DNA of 64,000 nucleotides from Thermomonas sp. (GTDB taxonomy: Bacteria; Pseudomonadota; Gammaproteobacteria; Xanthomonadales; Xanthomonadaceae). The position numbers were made by a program, and so were the translations under genes. Below, in pieces: positions 50,487-61,703 of the stretch (positions are counted from its first letter, which is position 1; the number at the start of each line of letters is the position of its first letter). The notes beneath the pieces were generated by a model. The model was given only the letters and a program-made list of their open reading frames with translations. It had not been told where the DNA came from and did not search any database. The DNA lies in the NCBI RefSeq assembly GCF_029945965.1, contig NZ_JAQSDO010000020.1, forward strand, positions 202,907 to 266,906, in the 5' to 3' direction.

Positions 50487-50912
50487 TTACATGTCGTGCG
50501 CTTTTACATCGAAGCCAAGCGCCAGGTACTGCTTCCAGCGTTCACGCAGCGGCACGCGTGCGGCGGGATCGGCCGGCACGACTTCGAGTACGCGCTCGAA
50601 CTCGCCGCGTGGCGCATCGTCGCGCAAGTTCAGCAGCAACGGGCGCAGCGCAATGTCCATGTCGGGCGTGGCGATCAGCACCGGGCACTCCGCGTCTTCC
50701 TCATCAGCGCCGGCGATCTGGTGCGGCACGTAGGCATCGTCGTCGAACGACCACAGCAGATCGTCCAGCGCCTCGGCCTGCGCGGTATCACGCGCCAGCA
50801 CCAGCGTCCACAGGCCAGCGTCGTGCGCCTTGCGCGCCAGCTCACACACGAGCAGCAAGGGCTGCTCGCGGAAGCGGGGTTTGTCGACTAAATAAAAATC
50901 AGCGCGTGGCAT
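50487..50912 (-). CDS. holC: DNA polymerase III chi subunit
   Basis: MPRADFYLVDKPRFREQPLLLVCELARKAHDAGLWTLVLARD; conserved pepA-holC-valS order. Confidence 0.9.
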   Translation of the reverse strand: MPRADFYLVDKPRFREQPLLLVCELARKAHDAGLWTLVLARDTAQAEALDDLLWSFDDDAYVPHQIAGADEEDAECPVLIATPDMDIALRPLLLNLRDDAPRGEFERVLEVVPADPAARVPLRERWKQYLALGFDVKAHDM

Positions 50913-50940
50913 CGGGGTATCGGTGCTTCATGTCGTGTAG

Positions 50941-51026
50941 CGAAAAGGGGTCAGAGTGAAGTTTCCTCACCAAGATAACGGGTCAAGCATGCCAACCGGC
51001 AGGAAATTCACTCTGACCCCTTTTCG
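50941..51026. repeat. Palindromic element copy B
   Basis: CGAAAAGGGGTCAGAGTGAAGTTTCCT ... AGGAAATTCACTCTGACCCCTTTTCG, 33-nt loop, one-base arm indel. Confidence 0.9.
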
Positions 51027-51043
51027 GTATCGCTGCGTTGGTA

Positions 51044-52531
51044 TCAGGCGGTAGCCGAACGATCCAGCAGCCACTGCGAGAGCAGGCCAACCGGGCGGCC
51101 AGTGGACATGCCCATCTTGCCGTCACCACTGGCGACGCCGGCGATGTCCATGTGCACCCAGCGCTGGCCTTCGGTGAAGCGCGACAGGAAGCAGCCGGCG
51201 GTGATCGCGCCGCCCCAGCGCCCGCCGATGTTGTAGACGTCGGCGAAGGCGGAATCGAGCTGGGTCTGGTATTCGTCCCACAGCGGCAGCTGCCAGGCGC
51301 GGTCGAACACGTGCTCGCCGGCATCGATCAATTCACGCGCCAGGTCGTCGTCTTTCTTGGTCATCACGCCGGCGGCGAACTTGCCCAGCGCAACCATGCA
51401 GGCGCCGGTCAGGGTGGCCACGTCGATCAGTGCGGCTGGTTCGAAGCGTTGCGCATAGGTCAGCGCGTCGCACAGGATCAGGCGGCCCTCGGCGTCGGTA
51501 TTGCCGACTTCAATGGTCTTGCCGGACATGCTGGTGATCACGTCGGACGGCCGATAGGCGTTGCCGTCGATGGCGTTTTCCACCGCCGCGGCAATGCAGA
51601 TCAGGTTGATCGGCAACTGCATGCCGACTGCAGACACGAAGGTGCCGAGCACGGTGGCAGCGCCGCACATGTCGTACTTCATCTCCTCGACACCACCCTG
51701 GGTCTTCAGGTTGACGCCGCCGGTGTCGAAGGTGATGCCCTTGCCGACCAATACATACGGCTTGGCGTCGCCGCCACCGTTGTACTTCAGCACGACCAGG
51801 TGCGGCCGGTTGGCCGAGCCGCGCGCGACCGCGAGCAGCGAGCCCATGCCGAGTGCTTCCATCGCCGCTTCGTCCAGCACCTCGCATTCCACGCCGTCAC
51901 TGCGAGCGGCGTAGGCCTGCGCCTGTTCGGCCAGGTAGACGGGCGTGCAGATGTTCGGCGGCAGGTCGCCGAGGTCGCGGGTGAAGGCAACGCCGGCGGC
52001 AATCGCGCGGCCATGCGCCATAGCTGCATCGTCTGTGCCACGGATGGCGAAGTGCGTCAGGCCCTTTTCGTCGCGCTTCTTGTTCTCCGCGCCCAGCGTG
52101 GCGGTGTAGCGATAGCAGGCGTGGTCGGCGGTGACCGCTGCGCTGCGGATCTTCCAGGCGTCATCGCGGCCCTTGACCTCGACCTCATTGAGGGTGAACA
52201 GCGCCGAGCCTACAACGCCGGTTTTCAGCGTACGTGCGGCATCGCCAACCGCCTTCAGGTATTGCGGCACGCCGAACTTGGCGGTTTCGCCCAGGCCGAC
52301 TATCAGTATGCGCGGCGCGGTGATGCCGGCCACGTCATGCAGCAGGGTGGTCTTGCCGGTCTTGCCGCTGATGTCGCCACGATCAAGCAATGCACGCAGC
52401 CGGCCGTCGCTGGCGGTATCGAGCGCAGTGCCGGCGTGCGTCAACTGCTTGTCGGCAAAGGCGCCAACGATCACGCAATCGACCTCCGCGGAGGCGGGGG
52501 CAGTGTGGTTCAGGCTGAATTCGAGGCTCAT
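51044..52531 (-). CDS. pepA: Leucyl aminopeptidase
   Basis: [32 protein letters not shown]. Confidence 0.95.
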   Translation of the reverse strand: MSLEFSLNHTAPASAEVDCVIVGAFADKQLTHAGTALDTASDGRLRALLDRGDISGKTGKTTLLHDVAGITAPRILIVGLGETAKFGVPQYLKAVGDAARTLKTGVVGSALFTLNEVEVKGRDDAWKIRSAAVTADHACYRYTATLGAENKKRDEKGLTHFAIRGTDDAAMAHGRAIAAGVAFTRDLGDLPPNICTPVYLAEQAQAYAARSDGVECEVLDEAAMEALGMGSLLAVARGSANRPHLVVLKYNGGGDAKPYVLVGKGITFDTGGVNLKTQGGVEEMKYDMCGAATVLGTFVSAVGMQLPINLICIAAAVENAIDGNAYRPSDVITSMSGKTIEVGNTDAEGRLILCDALTYAQRFEPAALIDVATLTGACMVALGKFAAGVMTKKDDDLARELIDAGEHVFDRAWQLPLWDEYQTQLDSAFADVYNIGGRWGGAITAGCFLSRFTEGQRWVHMDIAGVASGDGKMGMSTGRPVGLLSQWLLDRSATA

Positions 52532-52736
52532 CGACCAAAGTTCCCAAAGTAGAGTCACAAGGTGAAGGGGGAGTCGTTCGCAAGGCGCTTCGCGTGAAGT
52601 CCGGCGGCGGCTTCAACGGCACCGCATGCGGCAGTGCTTACAATGCGCAGCCGCGTGTAGATGCGGCCAGCAGCAATCGCACAGTTGCAGAACTAACTCC
52701 CAAGTCTAAAGCAAGTTCCCATTCAAGCAGGGCCTG

Positions 52737-53816
52737 ATGCCGAAGTTGGACCGCTACCTGAGCAGTGAGATCGCCCGTTCCGTGCTCGCGGCGCTGGTGG
52801 TGTTGTCCATGGTCAGCCTGGGCGGCCTGTTCGCCGACCTGCTGGGCGAGATGGCACGCGGCAAGGTGCCGCCGACCTTGTTGATGTCGCAGCTTGGCCT
52901 GCGCATGATCCGCTACCTGCCGATGATCCTGCCGCTGGCCCTGCTGCTGGGCTATCTGATGGCGTTGGGCCGGCTGTATCGCGATTCGGAAATGTACGTG
53001 CTGGCGGCGGTGGGCGTCGGGCCGCGGCGCTTGCTGCGGCCGGTGTTGCTGGTGGCGCTGCCGGCGGTTGCGATCATCGCGTTGAGTTCGATCTGGTTGG
53101 GCCCCTGGGCCGACGGCAAGGCCCGTGGCATGGTCGCCGAGGCCAACAAGAACCTGCTGGTGGCAGGACTCGAACCAGGCCGCTTCACCCTGATGGCCAA
53201 TGGCGGGGTGGCTTACACCGGCACCATGTCCAGTGATGGCACCCGGCTTAGCCGGGTGTTCGTGTATCGCGAGCGCGGCGATCGGATGGACGTGGCCACC
53301 GCGCGCAGCGGTGAGCTGTACCGCGATGAGGGTGCGCGCGTGCTGGCGCTGATGGACGGTTTCCGGGTCGAAGGCCCGCTCGCGGGCAAGGGTTTGGATT
53401 ACCGCCTGATGCGCTATGCGCGTAATGAAATGCAATTGCCGGGGCCCGAGGACAAGCGTCCAAGCGACGACCCCGCGTTCAAGCCGTTCGGACAATTGCT
53501 GGGCGACCCTTCGCCTGCTGCCAATGCGCAGTTGCACTGGCGGATCGCACCGCCACTGCTCGCGTTTGCCTTCGTCTTGCTGGCGGTGCCGTTGTCGCGC
53601 AGTTCGCCGCGGCAGGCGCGCTATGGCTCGATGCTGCTGGCATTTTTGGCCTACCTGGGGGGTATCTTCATGATGCTGCTGGGCACCCAGTGGCTGGCCG
53701 ACGGCACCCTGCCGCGCGCGGCGGGACTGTGGTGGCTGCTGTTGCCGATGCTGGCGCTGGGCGCGTGGCTATACCTGCGTGACGGGCGTATCGCGAAGCC
53801 TTGGTGGCGCCGATGA
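52737..53816 (+). CDS. lptF: LPS export permease LptF
   Basis: LDRYLSSEIARSVLAALVVLSMVSLGGLFADLLGEMARGKVP; YjgP/YjgQ family. Confidence 0.93.
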   Translation: MPKLDRYLSSEIARSVLAALVVLSMVSLGGLFADLLGEMARGKVPPTLLMSQLGLRMIRYLPMILPLALLLGYLMALGRLYRDSEMYVLAAVGVGPRRLLRPVLLVALPAVAIIALSSIWLGPWADGKARGMVAEANKNLLVAGLEPGRFTLMANGGVAYTGTMSSDGTRLSRVFVYRERGDRMDVATARSGELYRDEGARVLALMDGFRVEGPLAGKGLDYRLMRYARNEMQLPGPEDKRPSDDPAFKPFGQLLGDPSPAANAQLHWRIAPPLLAFAFVLLAVPLSRSSPRQARYGSMLLAFLAYLGGIFMMLLGTQWLADGTLPRAAGLWWLLLPMLALGAWLYLRDGRIAKPWWRR

Positions 53817-54910
53817 ACCTGCGTCCGAAACTGCATGACCACTACATCGCCCGTATAGTCATCGTGAGCGTTCTGGGGACGTGGGGTGTGCTGCTGGGCC
53901 TGGACGTGGTGCTGGCCTTCGCGGGCGAGTTCGGCAGCGTCGGCAAGGGTGGCTACACGATCAACCACGCCATCGCCTCGATCGGTTTGTCGATCCCGTG
54001 GCGCGCCTACAATCTGTTCCCGACCGCAGCGGTAATCGGTGCGCTGCTCGGGCTTGGGCAACTGGCGGGCACTTCGGAACTGACCGCCCTGCGCGCGTTG
54101 GGTCTTTCGCGACGTCGCCTGACGGTATCGGTGGCGTTCTCGCTGACCTTGCTGACCTTGCTCATGGTGGCCAATGGCGAAACCCTGGCGCCGTGGGGCG
54201 AGGAGCGTGGCCAGTCGATCAAGAGCATGCGTAATACCGACATGGTGATGGCGCAATACACCGGCCTGTGGGCGCGTGAGGGCGAGATGTTCCTCAACGC
54301 ACGCAGCGGCGAGCAGAAAGTCAGTGGGGGTGACCATTGGCTGGAGCTGCGTGGCGTGAGCCTGTTCCAGTTCGAGGCAGATGGTCGCCTGCAGTCGATC
54401 GCCAACGTCGAAGTGGCCGAGCACCGCCCGGGCGGCTGGTTGCTACGCAACGTTGAACGCACCACCTTCGGCCCGAAATCAGTGAAGCGCAGCAAGGTCG
54501 CCGAAGAGCGCTGGGAGTCGAAGCTGGACGAAGCTGCCCTGGCCGCCAGCGTGACCAGTCCGTACTACATGGGAAGCCTCGAATTGCGCGACAGTATTGC
54601 CTATCGGGTCCGCAATGGCCTGGAATCGGGCGAGTTCGAGCAAGTCTACTGGGGCCGCTGGTTCTACCCGTTCAACGTATTGGCGCTGTGCCTGGCGGCG
54701 ATCCCGTTCGCATTTGGCACCCTGCGCAGCGGCGGCTACGGCAAGCGCCTGTTCCTGGGTATCGTGTTCGCACTCGGGTTCTGGATGCTGCAGCAGATGT
54801 TCACGCGGCTGGCTGGCATCTACCACTTCGACTATCGCATCGCTTACGCGATGCCGCCGCTGATCATGCTGGGCGTATCGGGTTTACTGTTCAAGCGGCG
54901 GAGTGGCTAG
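53813..54910 (+). CDS. lptG: LPS export permease LptG
   Basis: LHDHYIARIVIVSVLGTWGVLLGLDVVLAF; overlaps lptF stop; YjgP/YjgQ family. Confidence 0.93.
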   Translation: MNLRPKLHDHYIARIVIVSVLGTWGVLLGLDVVLAFAGEFGSVGKGGYTINHAIASIGLSIPWRAYNLFPTAAVIGALLGLGQLAGTSELTALRALGLSRRRLTVSVAFSLTLLTLLMVANGETLAPWGEERGQSIKSMRNTDMVMAQYTGLWAREGEMFLNARSGEQKVSGGDHWLELRGVSLFQFEADGRLQSIANVEVAEHRPGGWLLRNVERTTFGPKSVKRSKVAEERWESKLDEAALAASVTSPYYMGSLELRDSIAYRVRNGLESGEFEQVYWGRWFYPFNVLALCLAAIPFAFGTLRSGGYGKRLFLGIVFALGFWMLQQMFTRLAGIYHFDYRIAYAMPPLIMLGVSGLLFKRRSG

Positions 54911-54916
54911 GCAATC

Positions 54917-55007
54917 GACAAAAAGGGGTCAGGGTGAATTTCCTGCCGACGGTTCCTCGATCGTTTCAGATCCTGGTCAGGAAACTTCCCCCTGACCCCT
55001 TTTTGTC
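54917..55007. repeat. Palindromic element copy C (right arm overlaps the 3' end of the RDD gene)
   Basis: GACAAAAAGGGGTCAGGGTGAATTTCCTG ... CAGGAAACTTCCCCCTGACCCCTTTTTGTC. Confidence 0.9.
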
Positions 55008-55456
55008 TCCTTCGGCATCCTTTCGCGCAGCATCCGCGTTGCGCTGGCGCGGTCATGCCAGGTCAGCCGCTCACGGTCGATCCACGCCCACCAGAAGCCG
55101 GCACCGGCCAGCAGCAACGATGCGCTGCCCACTGCATAGCGCAGCCACAGCTGGCGCCACGAGGCATTCTTGCCATCACCCGCGGCAACCACCCGCATTC
55201 GCCATGGACGCATGCCGATGGTCTGGCCGCCGCGCCGCCAGCTGATCGTCGCGTACAGGCCGGCGACCGCCCACAAGGCCGCGAATTCAACCCCGCCCAG
55301 CCAGCCACCGCGCACCGCATCGCCATGCAGCAGGGTGAATGCGCCGGCGGTCACGAACCACAGCGCCAGCACCGGGAAGAAATCGTAGTTCAGCGCCAGC
55401 AGGCGCCACCCGACCAGCGCAGGCGCGCGCGAGGAAGTGGGTTGGGGCTTTGACAT
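54977..55456 (-). CDS. RDD-family membrane protein
   Basis: GWRLLALNYDFFPVLALWFV; SWRRGGQTIGMRPWRMRVV. Confidence 0.85.
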   Translation of the reverse strand: MSKPQPTSSRAPALVGWRLLALNYDFFPVLALWFVTAGAFTLLHGDAVRGGWLGGVEFAALWAVAGLYATISWRRGGQTIGMRPWRMRVVAAGDGKNASWRQLWLRYAVGSASLLLAGAGFWWAWIDRERLTWHDRASATRMLRERMPKETKRGQGEVS

Positions 55457-55507
55457 CGGCACAGGATACAGGCGACAAGCACGCATCCCGGCGGCTAGTC
55501 TGGATGC

Positions 55508-56476
55508 ATGCCGACCGCCGCGGACCGCCGCCAGTTCGTCCAATCGTTGCCACCGCTGGCGGATGCGGACGCGCTGGTGATCGAGCGTTTCATCGATGCG
55601 ATCTGGGCTGAACGCGGCCTGGCAGTGGCTTCGCTGGCAGCCTATCGCAGCGACCTGCAGGGGCTGGCGCGGTGGGCGGGGCAGCGCACTTCGAAAGGGA
55701 TCCCAACACCTGATCTTAGTCACCTGGATCGTCAGACCCTGTTCGATTACCTCGCGATGCGCACCACGGCTGGCTATACCGCGCGCAGCAATGCGCGGTT
55801 GCTGTCCTCGCTGCGCGCATTCCATGCGTATGCCGTGCGCCGTGGCGAGTGCCAGGATGATCCGACCGCGCTGCTGCAGCCGCCCAGCCTGCCGCGTTCA
55901 TTGCCGAAGGCGTTGTCCGAAGCACAGGTCGAGGCCTTGCTGGCCGCACCCGACATCGCCACTGTCGAAGGCCTGCGTGATCGCGCGATGCTGGAGCTGA
56001 TGTATGCCTGCGGGCTGCGGGTAAGCGAACTGGTGGAATTGCCGGCGACCGCGCTGAACCTGCGCCAGGGCGTGCTGCGGGTGCGCGGCAAGGGTGGCAA
56101 GGAGCGGCTGGTGCCGCTGGGCGAGGAATCCCAGCATTGGCTGCAGCGCTATCTGGCTGAGTCGCGGCCGACGCTGCTGGGGCGGACACGGGATGCCGCG
56201 GTGCTATTTGTCGATAGCAAGGGCCAGGCGCTGACCCGGCAGGCGTTCTGGCGGCTGGTCAAGCGCAGTGCGCAAATGTCCGGCATCGATCCCACACGGA
56301 TCAGTCCACACGGGCTTCGACACAGTTTCGCCACCCATCTGCTCAATCATGGCGCGGACTTGCGCGCGCTGCAGATGCTGCTGGGCCACAGCTCGCTGTC
56401 CACCACGCAGATTTACACCCTGGTGGCGCGCGAACACCTGCGCAGCGTGCATGCCAAGCATCATCCAAGGGCCTGA
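55508..56476 (+). CDS. xerD: Site-specific tyrosine recombinase XerD
   Basis: [65 protein letters not shown]. Confidence 0.95.
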   Translation: MPTAADRRQFVQSLPPLADADALVIERFIDAIWAERGLAVASLAAYRSDLQGLARWAGQRTSKGIPTPDLSHLDRQTLFDYLAMRTTAGYTARSNARLLSSLRAFHAYAVRRGECQDDPTALLQPPSLPRSLPKALSEAQVEALLAAPDIATVEGLRDRAMLELMYACGLRVSELVELPATALNLRQGVLRVRGKGGKERLVPLGEESQHWLQRYLAESRPTLLGRTRDAAVLFVDSKGQALTRQAFWRLVKRSAQMSGIDPTRISPHGLRHSFATHLLNHGADLRALQMLLGHSSLSTTQIYTLVAREHLRSVHAKHHPRA

Positions 56477-56588
56477 CCGGCCCTCCCTGCTGGACTTCCG
56501 GCACTGCGACCATTCATCTGTGCGTGCGACAATTCGGGGAACCGCGCGGGCCTGACAATGGTCGAACACGCGCCCACCCCAGGATTCC

Positions 56589-57431
56589 ATGATGAAACGT
56601 TTTCTCCTCGCCGCCGTGTTCAGCGCGCTCAGCCTCGGCGCATGCGCACAACCGGCATCGTCCGCGCAATCCAGCGACGCCAGCGCTAAGTCGTCATCCA
56701 CAGCGCAGTCCGATGAAGTGAAGATCGCGACGCCAGCAATCACTGCCGGGACTTCCGAGGCTCGCGTGCGTGACGCGCTGACCAAACTCAATCCGCGGAT
56801 CGGCATTGATCGCATCGGTCCGGCGCCGTTCCCGGGTTTTCGTGAAGTCGTGGCCAGTGGCCAGGTGGTCTACGTCAGCGACGACGGCAGGTATCTGTTC
56901 CAGGGTGGTCTGCTGGACATCGACAAGCGCAAGGACCTGTCCGAGGCCGCGATGTCCAAAGTGCGTACCGAAGTGCTGAAGGCGATGCCGGTCAGCGACC
57001 GCATCGTGTTCGCGCCAGTCGGCAAGCCCAAGCACACCGTGGTGGTGCTGACCGACATCGAATGCGGTTATTGCCGCAAGTTCCACAGTCAGATCGCCGA
57101 CTACAACAAGCTGGGCATCGAGGTCCAATACATGGCCTTCCCGCGCGCCGGTATCGGCAGCCCGGATTTCCAGAAAATGGTTGCCGTCTGGTGTGCAGAC
57201 GACCGCCGCAAGGCCCTGACTGACGCCAAGAACGATCATGTGGTGGCGATGAAGACCTGTGCCAACCCAGTCACCATGCAGCACGCCGCCGGCACGCGCA
57301 TGGGACTGACCGGCACCCCGATGATCCTGACCCCGGATGGCGTGATGTTGGGTGGCTACCTGCCGCCGGAAGCGTTGCAACAGCGCCTCGACCAGCTCGA
57401 CGCCGAGCATGCCGCCCGCAAGGGCGCCTGA
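56589..57431 (+). CDS. DsbC-family thiol:disulfide interchange protein with lipobox
   Basis: Active site IECGYCRKFHSQI; N-domain ALTKLNPRIGIDRIGPAPFPGFREVV; LSLGACAQ lipobox. Confidence 0.9.
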   Translation: MMKRFLLAAVFSALSLGACAQPASSAQSSDASAKSSSTAQSDEVKIATPAITAGTSEARVRDALTKLNPRIGIDRIGPAPFPGFREVVASGQVVYVSDDGRYLFQGGLLDIDKRKDLSEAAMSKVRTEVLKAMPVSDRIVFAPVGKPKHTVVVLTDIECGYCRKFHSQIADYNKLGIEVQYMAFPRAGIGSPDFQKMVAVWCADDRRKALTDAKNDHVVAMKTCANPVTMQHAAGTRMGLTGTPMILTPDGVMLGGYLPPEALQQRLDQLDAEHAARKGA

Positions 57432-57525
57432 TCAGCTGGCGCCCTGAACCCCTGATTCCCCATGGCGGGCCGCCCAGGTGCCGCCTCGGCTACAATCTGC
57501 GGCCCATCCCCAGCAACTCCCGGAC

Positions 57526-60500
57526 ATGATCGTCCTCGAGGGCGCCATCGCCCTGTCGCCGTTCCGGCGCGAACGCTTGCAAGCCCGCCTCAATGCCGTT
57601 TCCCCGGCATTGCGTATCGTCGAATGCTGGCATGGTTACTGGATCCAGCCCGAACCTGGACAGGAACCTGACCCCGACGCCCTCAATCGCATCCTGCAAG
57701 CCCGCCAGGCGCATGCTGAATCTTTGCCAGGAGTAGTTAGCCGTTACGTCGTGCCGCGCCTGGGCACGCTATCGCCGTGGGCCAGCAAGGCCACCGAACT
57801 GCTGCGTGGCGCCGGCTTGCCGGTGCTGCGGGTGGAGCGCGGCATGCGTATCGACGTATACGGTTGGCCCGCCGATGCCGAAGCCCAGACCGCGCTGGCC
57901 AGGCTCCTGCACGACCTGATGACCCAGTCGCTGCTGGATTCACGCGAAGCCGGCGCGGCGCTGTTCGATGCGCTGCCGCGTGGCGATCTCGAAGCGGTGC
58001 CGCTGGATGCGCTGGAGGCAGCCAATACGCGCCTGGGCCTGGCCATGGCGCAGGACGAGATCGACTATCTGCGCGAGCGCTTCGGCGCGCTGGGCCGCGA
58101 CCCGCACGATGTCGAACTGATGATGTTCGCGCAGGCTAATTCCGAGCACTGCCGGCACAAGATCTTCAACGCCAGCTGGACCATTGATGGCCGCGAGATG
58201 CAGCATGCCGGCGCGCCGGTGACGTTGTTCGGCATGATCAAGAACACCCATGCGCATGCGCCTGAACACACGTTGTCGGCCTACAGCGACAATGCTGCCG
58301 TTGTCGCGGGCTATGCCACGTCGCGGTTCCGCCCGGATCCGCATGGCCAGCGTTATCGCGCTGAAGCCATCGCAGACAGCGCGTTTTGCATCAAGGTTGA
58401 AACCCATAACCACCCGACCGCTATCGCGCCGTTCCCGGGCGCATCAACCGGCGCTGGCGGCGAAATCCGTGATGAAGGCGCAACCGGTCGCGGCGGACGC
58501 CCAAAGGCCGGCCTGTGCGGATTCTCGGTGTCGCACCTGCGCATTCCGGGATTGTCACGGCCGTGGGAGCACTTTGGTGAAAAGCCGGAGCGTTCGCTCA
58601 ATCCGCGGATGGCGCCAGCACTGGAAATCATGCTGGACGGGCCACTCGGTGCGGCCGCGTTCAACAACGAATTTGGCCGTCCCAACCTGGTCGGTTATTT
58701 CCGCAGCTTTGAATTGGACGAAGGCAGTACGTCCGATGGCAGCCGCCTGACCCGCGCTTATGACAAGCCGATCATGTTGGCCGGCGGCATCGGCGCGATG
58801 GATCGGCCGATGGTTGCCAAGCGCTTCTTGTCGCCTGGCGATGCAGTGATCGTGCTGGGTGGCCCCGCGATGCTGATTGGCCTCGGTGGCGGCGCTGCGA
58901 GTTCGGTGACTGGCGGCAGTAGCAGTGAGGATCTGGATTTCGCCTCGGTGCAGCGCGACAACCCCGAAATGGAGCGTCGCGCGCAGGAAGTGATCGACCG
59001 CTGCGTCGCGCTGGCCGCTGATAATCCAATCGAGTCCATCCACGACGTCGGCGCAGGCGGCCTGTCCAACGCCATCCCGGAATTGCTGCACGACTCCGGC
59101 GTCGGCGGTGTGATCGACCTCGACAAAATTCCCAAGGACGACCCGTCACTGTCGCCGATGCAGCTGTGGTGCAACGAGTCGCAGGAACGCTACGTGATGG
59201 GCATCCACCCGTCGCGGGTCGAAGAGTTCACCGCGCTGTGCGCGCGCGAGCGTTGCCCGTTTGCAGTGGTCGGCATTGCAACTGCGGAAGAACGACTGGT
59301 CGTCGGCTATGGCGCGCAAGTCAACGCGATTCCTGTCGCAGCTGCCATCGACCTGCCAATGGACGTGCTGTTCGGCAAGGCGCCGAAGATGCATCGCGAC
59401 ACCGCCCACCCCGCAACGCCGCGCTGGCCGGAAATCGACACCGTTGCGCTCGACCTTCGCGAAGCCGGCCTGCGTGTGTTGTCGCACCCGACCGTGGCAT
59501 CGAAATCCTTCCTGATCACCATAGGCGACCGCACCGTTGGCGGCCTGACCGCGCGCGATCAGATGGTCGGCCCGTGGCAGATTCCGGTTGCCGACTGCGC
59601 GATCACCTTGTCCGGCTTCGACGGCAACACCGGTGAAGCCATGGCGATCGGCGAACGCACGCCGCTTGCCCTGTTGGACCCTGCAGCGTCCGCACGCATG
59701 GCCGTGGGCGAGGCGATCACCAACCTGATCGCAGCGCCGGTGGAAGCACTTAACCGGATCAAGCTGTCGGCCAACTGGATGGCCGCCGCCGGTCACCACG
59801 GTGAGGACGCGCGCTTGTTCGATGCAGTGCGTGCGGTGGGCATTGAACTCTGCCCAGAACTGGAGATCGGGATACCCGTCGGCAAGGATTCGCTGTCGAT
59901 GCAGGCGCGTTGGCAGGACGGCGAGCAGGCGCACCAATCGGTGTCACCGGTGTCGCTGATCGTTACCGCGTTCGCGCCAGTGGTCGATGTACGTCAACAG
60001 TTGACGCCGCTTTTGCAGCGGGATGTTGAATCGGAACTTTGGCTGATCGGCCTGGGTGGCGGTCGCCAGCGCCTGGGTGGTTCGGTGCTCGCGCAATGCC
60101 ATCCGGAGCGTGGCGCCAATGCCGCGTTGCCGGCGTTTGGCGGCGAAGTGCCCGACCTGGACGATCCGCAGCGCCTGCGTAGCCTGTTCGAGCTGGTCCG
60201 CGATGCGCGCGAGGACGGACTGCTGCTGGCCTACCACGACCGTTCCGACGGCGGCGCGTTTGCGGCGTTGTGCGAAATGGCATTCGCCTCGCACATGGGC
60301 CTGGACATCCAGCTCGATGGTTGGGGCGATGGCCGCGCGGGTGATGTGTTCCGCGCGTTGTTCAACGAAGAACTGGGCGCGATCGTGCAGGTTCCGGTGG
60401 AAGAACGCGCCGCCTTCGCTGACCTGGTTTCGCGCCATGGCCTGATCGACTGCGCCCAGCGCATCGCGCGGCCCACCAGTGGCAACATGATCCGGGCCAG

Positions 60501-61476
60501 CCAGGAACACATTGTGCTGGCCGAATGGCGCTGGGAAGAATTGTTCGATGCCTGGTGGTCGGTCAGCCATGCGTTGCAGCGTTTGCGCGATAACCCCGAG
60601 TGCGCGGACCAGGAACGCCACGCCACGCGCCGTTTCGATGCATCGCCGCTGACGCCGCTGCTGACGTTCGATGCAGGCGAGAACGTAGCAGGGCCTTTCA
60701 TTGCAACTGGTGCGCGGCCGAAGGTCGCGATCCTGCGCGAACAGGGCGTCAACAGCCAGATCGAAACCGCGGTGGCGTTCGACCGTGCCGGTTTCGATGC
60801 TTACGACGTGCATATGAGCGACCTGATCGCAGGGCGCTTCCAGCTGGCCGACTTCAAGGGCTTCGTCGCCTGCGGCGGCTTCAGCTATGGCGACGTGCTG
60901 GGTGCCGGCCGCGGCTGGGCCACCAGCATCCTGGAACGCAGTGCGTTACGCGATGCGTTTGCAGAATTCTTTACCCGCGAAGATACGTTCTCGCTGGGCA
61001 TCTGCAACGGCTGCCAGATGATGGCGCAACTGCGCGATATCATTCCCGGCGCGGAGCACTGGCCGACCTTCCAGCGCAATGCGAGCGAGCAGTACGAGGC
61101 ACGCCTGGCGCTGCTGGAAGTGGTGCAATCACCATCGCTGTTCCTGCGCGACATGGCTGGATCAAGGATCCCGGTGGCCGTCGCCCATGGCGAAGGCCGT
61201 GCGGTGTTCGCAAACCGCATCGACCAGGCGGCCGTGGACATCGGCCTGCGTTATGTCACCGGCGACGGTAATGTTGCCGAAACCTATCCGACCAACCCGA
61301 ACGGCTCACCCGGCGGGATTGCCGGCGTGACCAGTCGCGATGGCCGCGCCACTATCCTGATGCCGCATGCCGAACGCACCCTGCGTAGCGCAAATTTCAG
61401 TTGGGCGCCAAGCAGTTGGCCAGATGAATCGCCATGGATGCGCATGTTCCGCAATGCGCGGGTTTGGCTGGGGTGA
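57526..61476 (+). CDS. purL: Phosphoribosylformylglycinamidine synthase
   Basis: [51 protein letters not shown]-term GATase GICNGCQMM. Confidence 0.97.
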   Translation: MIVLEGAIALSPFRRERLQARLNAVSPALRIVECWHGYWIQPEPGQEPDPDALNRILQARQAHAESLPGVVSRYVVPRLGTLSPWASKATELLRGAGLPVLRVERGMRIDVYGWPADAEAQTALARLLHDLMTQSLLDSREAGAALFDALPRGDLEAVPLDALEAANTRLGLAMAQDEIDYLRERFGALGRDPHDVELMMFAQANSEHCRHKIFNASWTIDGREMQHAGAPVTLFGMIKNTHAHAPEHTLSAYSDNAAVVAGYATSRFRPDPHGQRYRAEAIADSAFCIKVETHNHPTAIAPFPGASTGAGGEIRDEGATGRGGRPKAGLCGFSVSHLRIPGLSRPWEHFGEKPERSLNPRMAPALEIMLDGPLGAAAFNNEFGRPNLVGYFRSFELDEGSTSDGSRLTRAYDKPIMLAGGIGAMDRPMVAKRFLSPGDAVIVLGGPAMLIGLGGGAASSVTGGSSSEDLDFASVQRDNPEMERRAQEVIDRCVALAADNPIESIHDVGAGGLSNAIPELLHDSGVGGVIDLDKIPKDDPSLSPMQLWCNESQERYVMGIHPSRVEEFTALCARERCPFAVVGIATAEERLVVGYGAQVNAIPVAAAIDLPMDVLFGKAPKMHRDTAHPATPRWPEIDTVALDLREAGLRVLSHPTVASKSFLITIGDRTVGGLTARDQMVGPWQIPVADCAITLSGFDGNTGEAMAIGERTPLALLDPAASARMAVGEAITNLIAAPVEALNRIKLSANWMAAAGHHGEDARLFDAVRAVGIELCPELEIGIPVGKDSLSMQARWQDGEQAHQSVSPVSLIVTAFAPVVDVRQQLTPLLQRDVESELWLIGLGGGRQRLGGSVLAQCHPERGANAALPAFGGEVPDLDDPQRLRSLFELVRDAREDGLLLAYHDRSDGGAFAALCEMAFASHMGLDIQLDGWGDGRAGDVFRALFNEELGAIVQVPVEERAAFADLVSRHGLIDCAQRIARPTSGNMIRASQEHIVLAEWRWEELFDAWWSVSHALQRLRDNPECADQERHATRRFDASPLTPLLTFDAGENVAGPFIATGARPKVAILREQGVNSQIETAVAFDRAGFDAYDVHMSDLIAGRFQLADFKGFVACGGFSYGDVLGAGRGWATSILERSALRDAFAEFFTREDTFSLGICNGCQMMAQLRDIIPGAEHWPTFQRNASEQYEARLALLEVVQSPSLFLRDMAGSRIPVAVAHGEGRAVFANRIDQAAVDIGLRYVTGDGNVAETYPTNPNGSPGGIAGVTSRDGRATILMPHAERTLRSANFSWAPSSWPDESPWMRMFRNARVWLG

Positions 61477-61653
61477 GAGACATTTTCCATTCTTGAACTC
61501 AGAAGCGGCTGCTCTTCTGGATGGCGGAATCGCTTGGCACGCTATATGCACGCCAGATCTGGATCCACGCCATCAGTACCCCACAGCCCGCAGCACGTAA
61601 GGCTGTGCCCACAGACCTTTTCCAGCCTGCAGTAATCTTATGAAAACGGGCGC

Positions 61654-61679
61654 AAAAAAAGCGCCGGTGGGACCGGCGC
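61654..61679 (-). terminator. Rho-independent terminator of the first paralogue
   Basis: Minus strand GCGCCGGT-CCC-ACCGGCGC-TTTTTTT. Confidence 0.85.
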
Positions 61680-61703
61680 CTGTGTCACGAAGCTACCTGT
61701 GGT

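Noticed and set aside
51038-52552. 504-aa plus-strand ORF over pepA
   Set aside because: Mirror of the pepA frame with similar boundaries; pepA motifs are unambiguous on the minus strand.
55508-56476. Integrase of a mobile element
   Set aside because: Matches housekeeping XerD (full-length, C-terminal [22 protein letters not shown]) next to dsbC-like and purL; no att sites or cargo genes seen.
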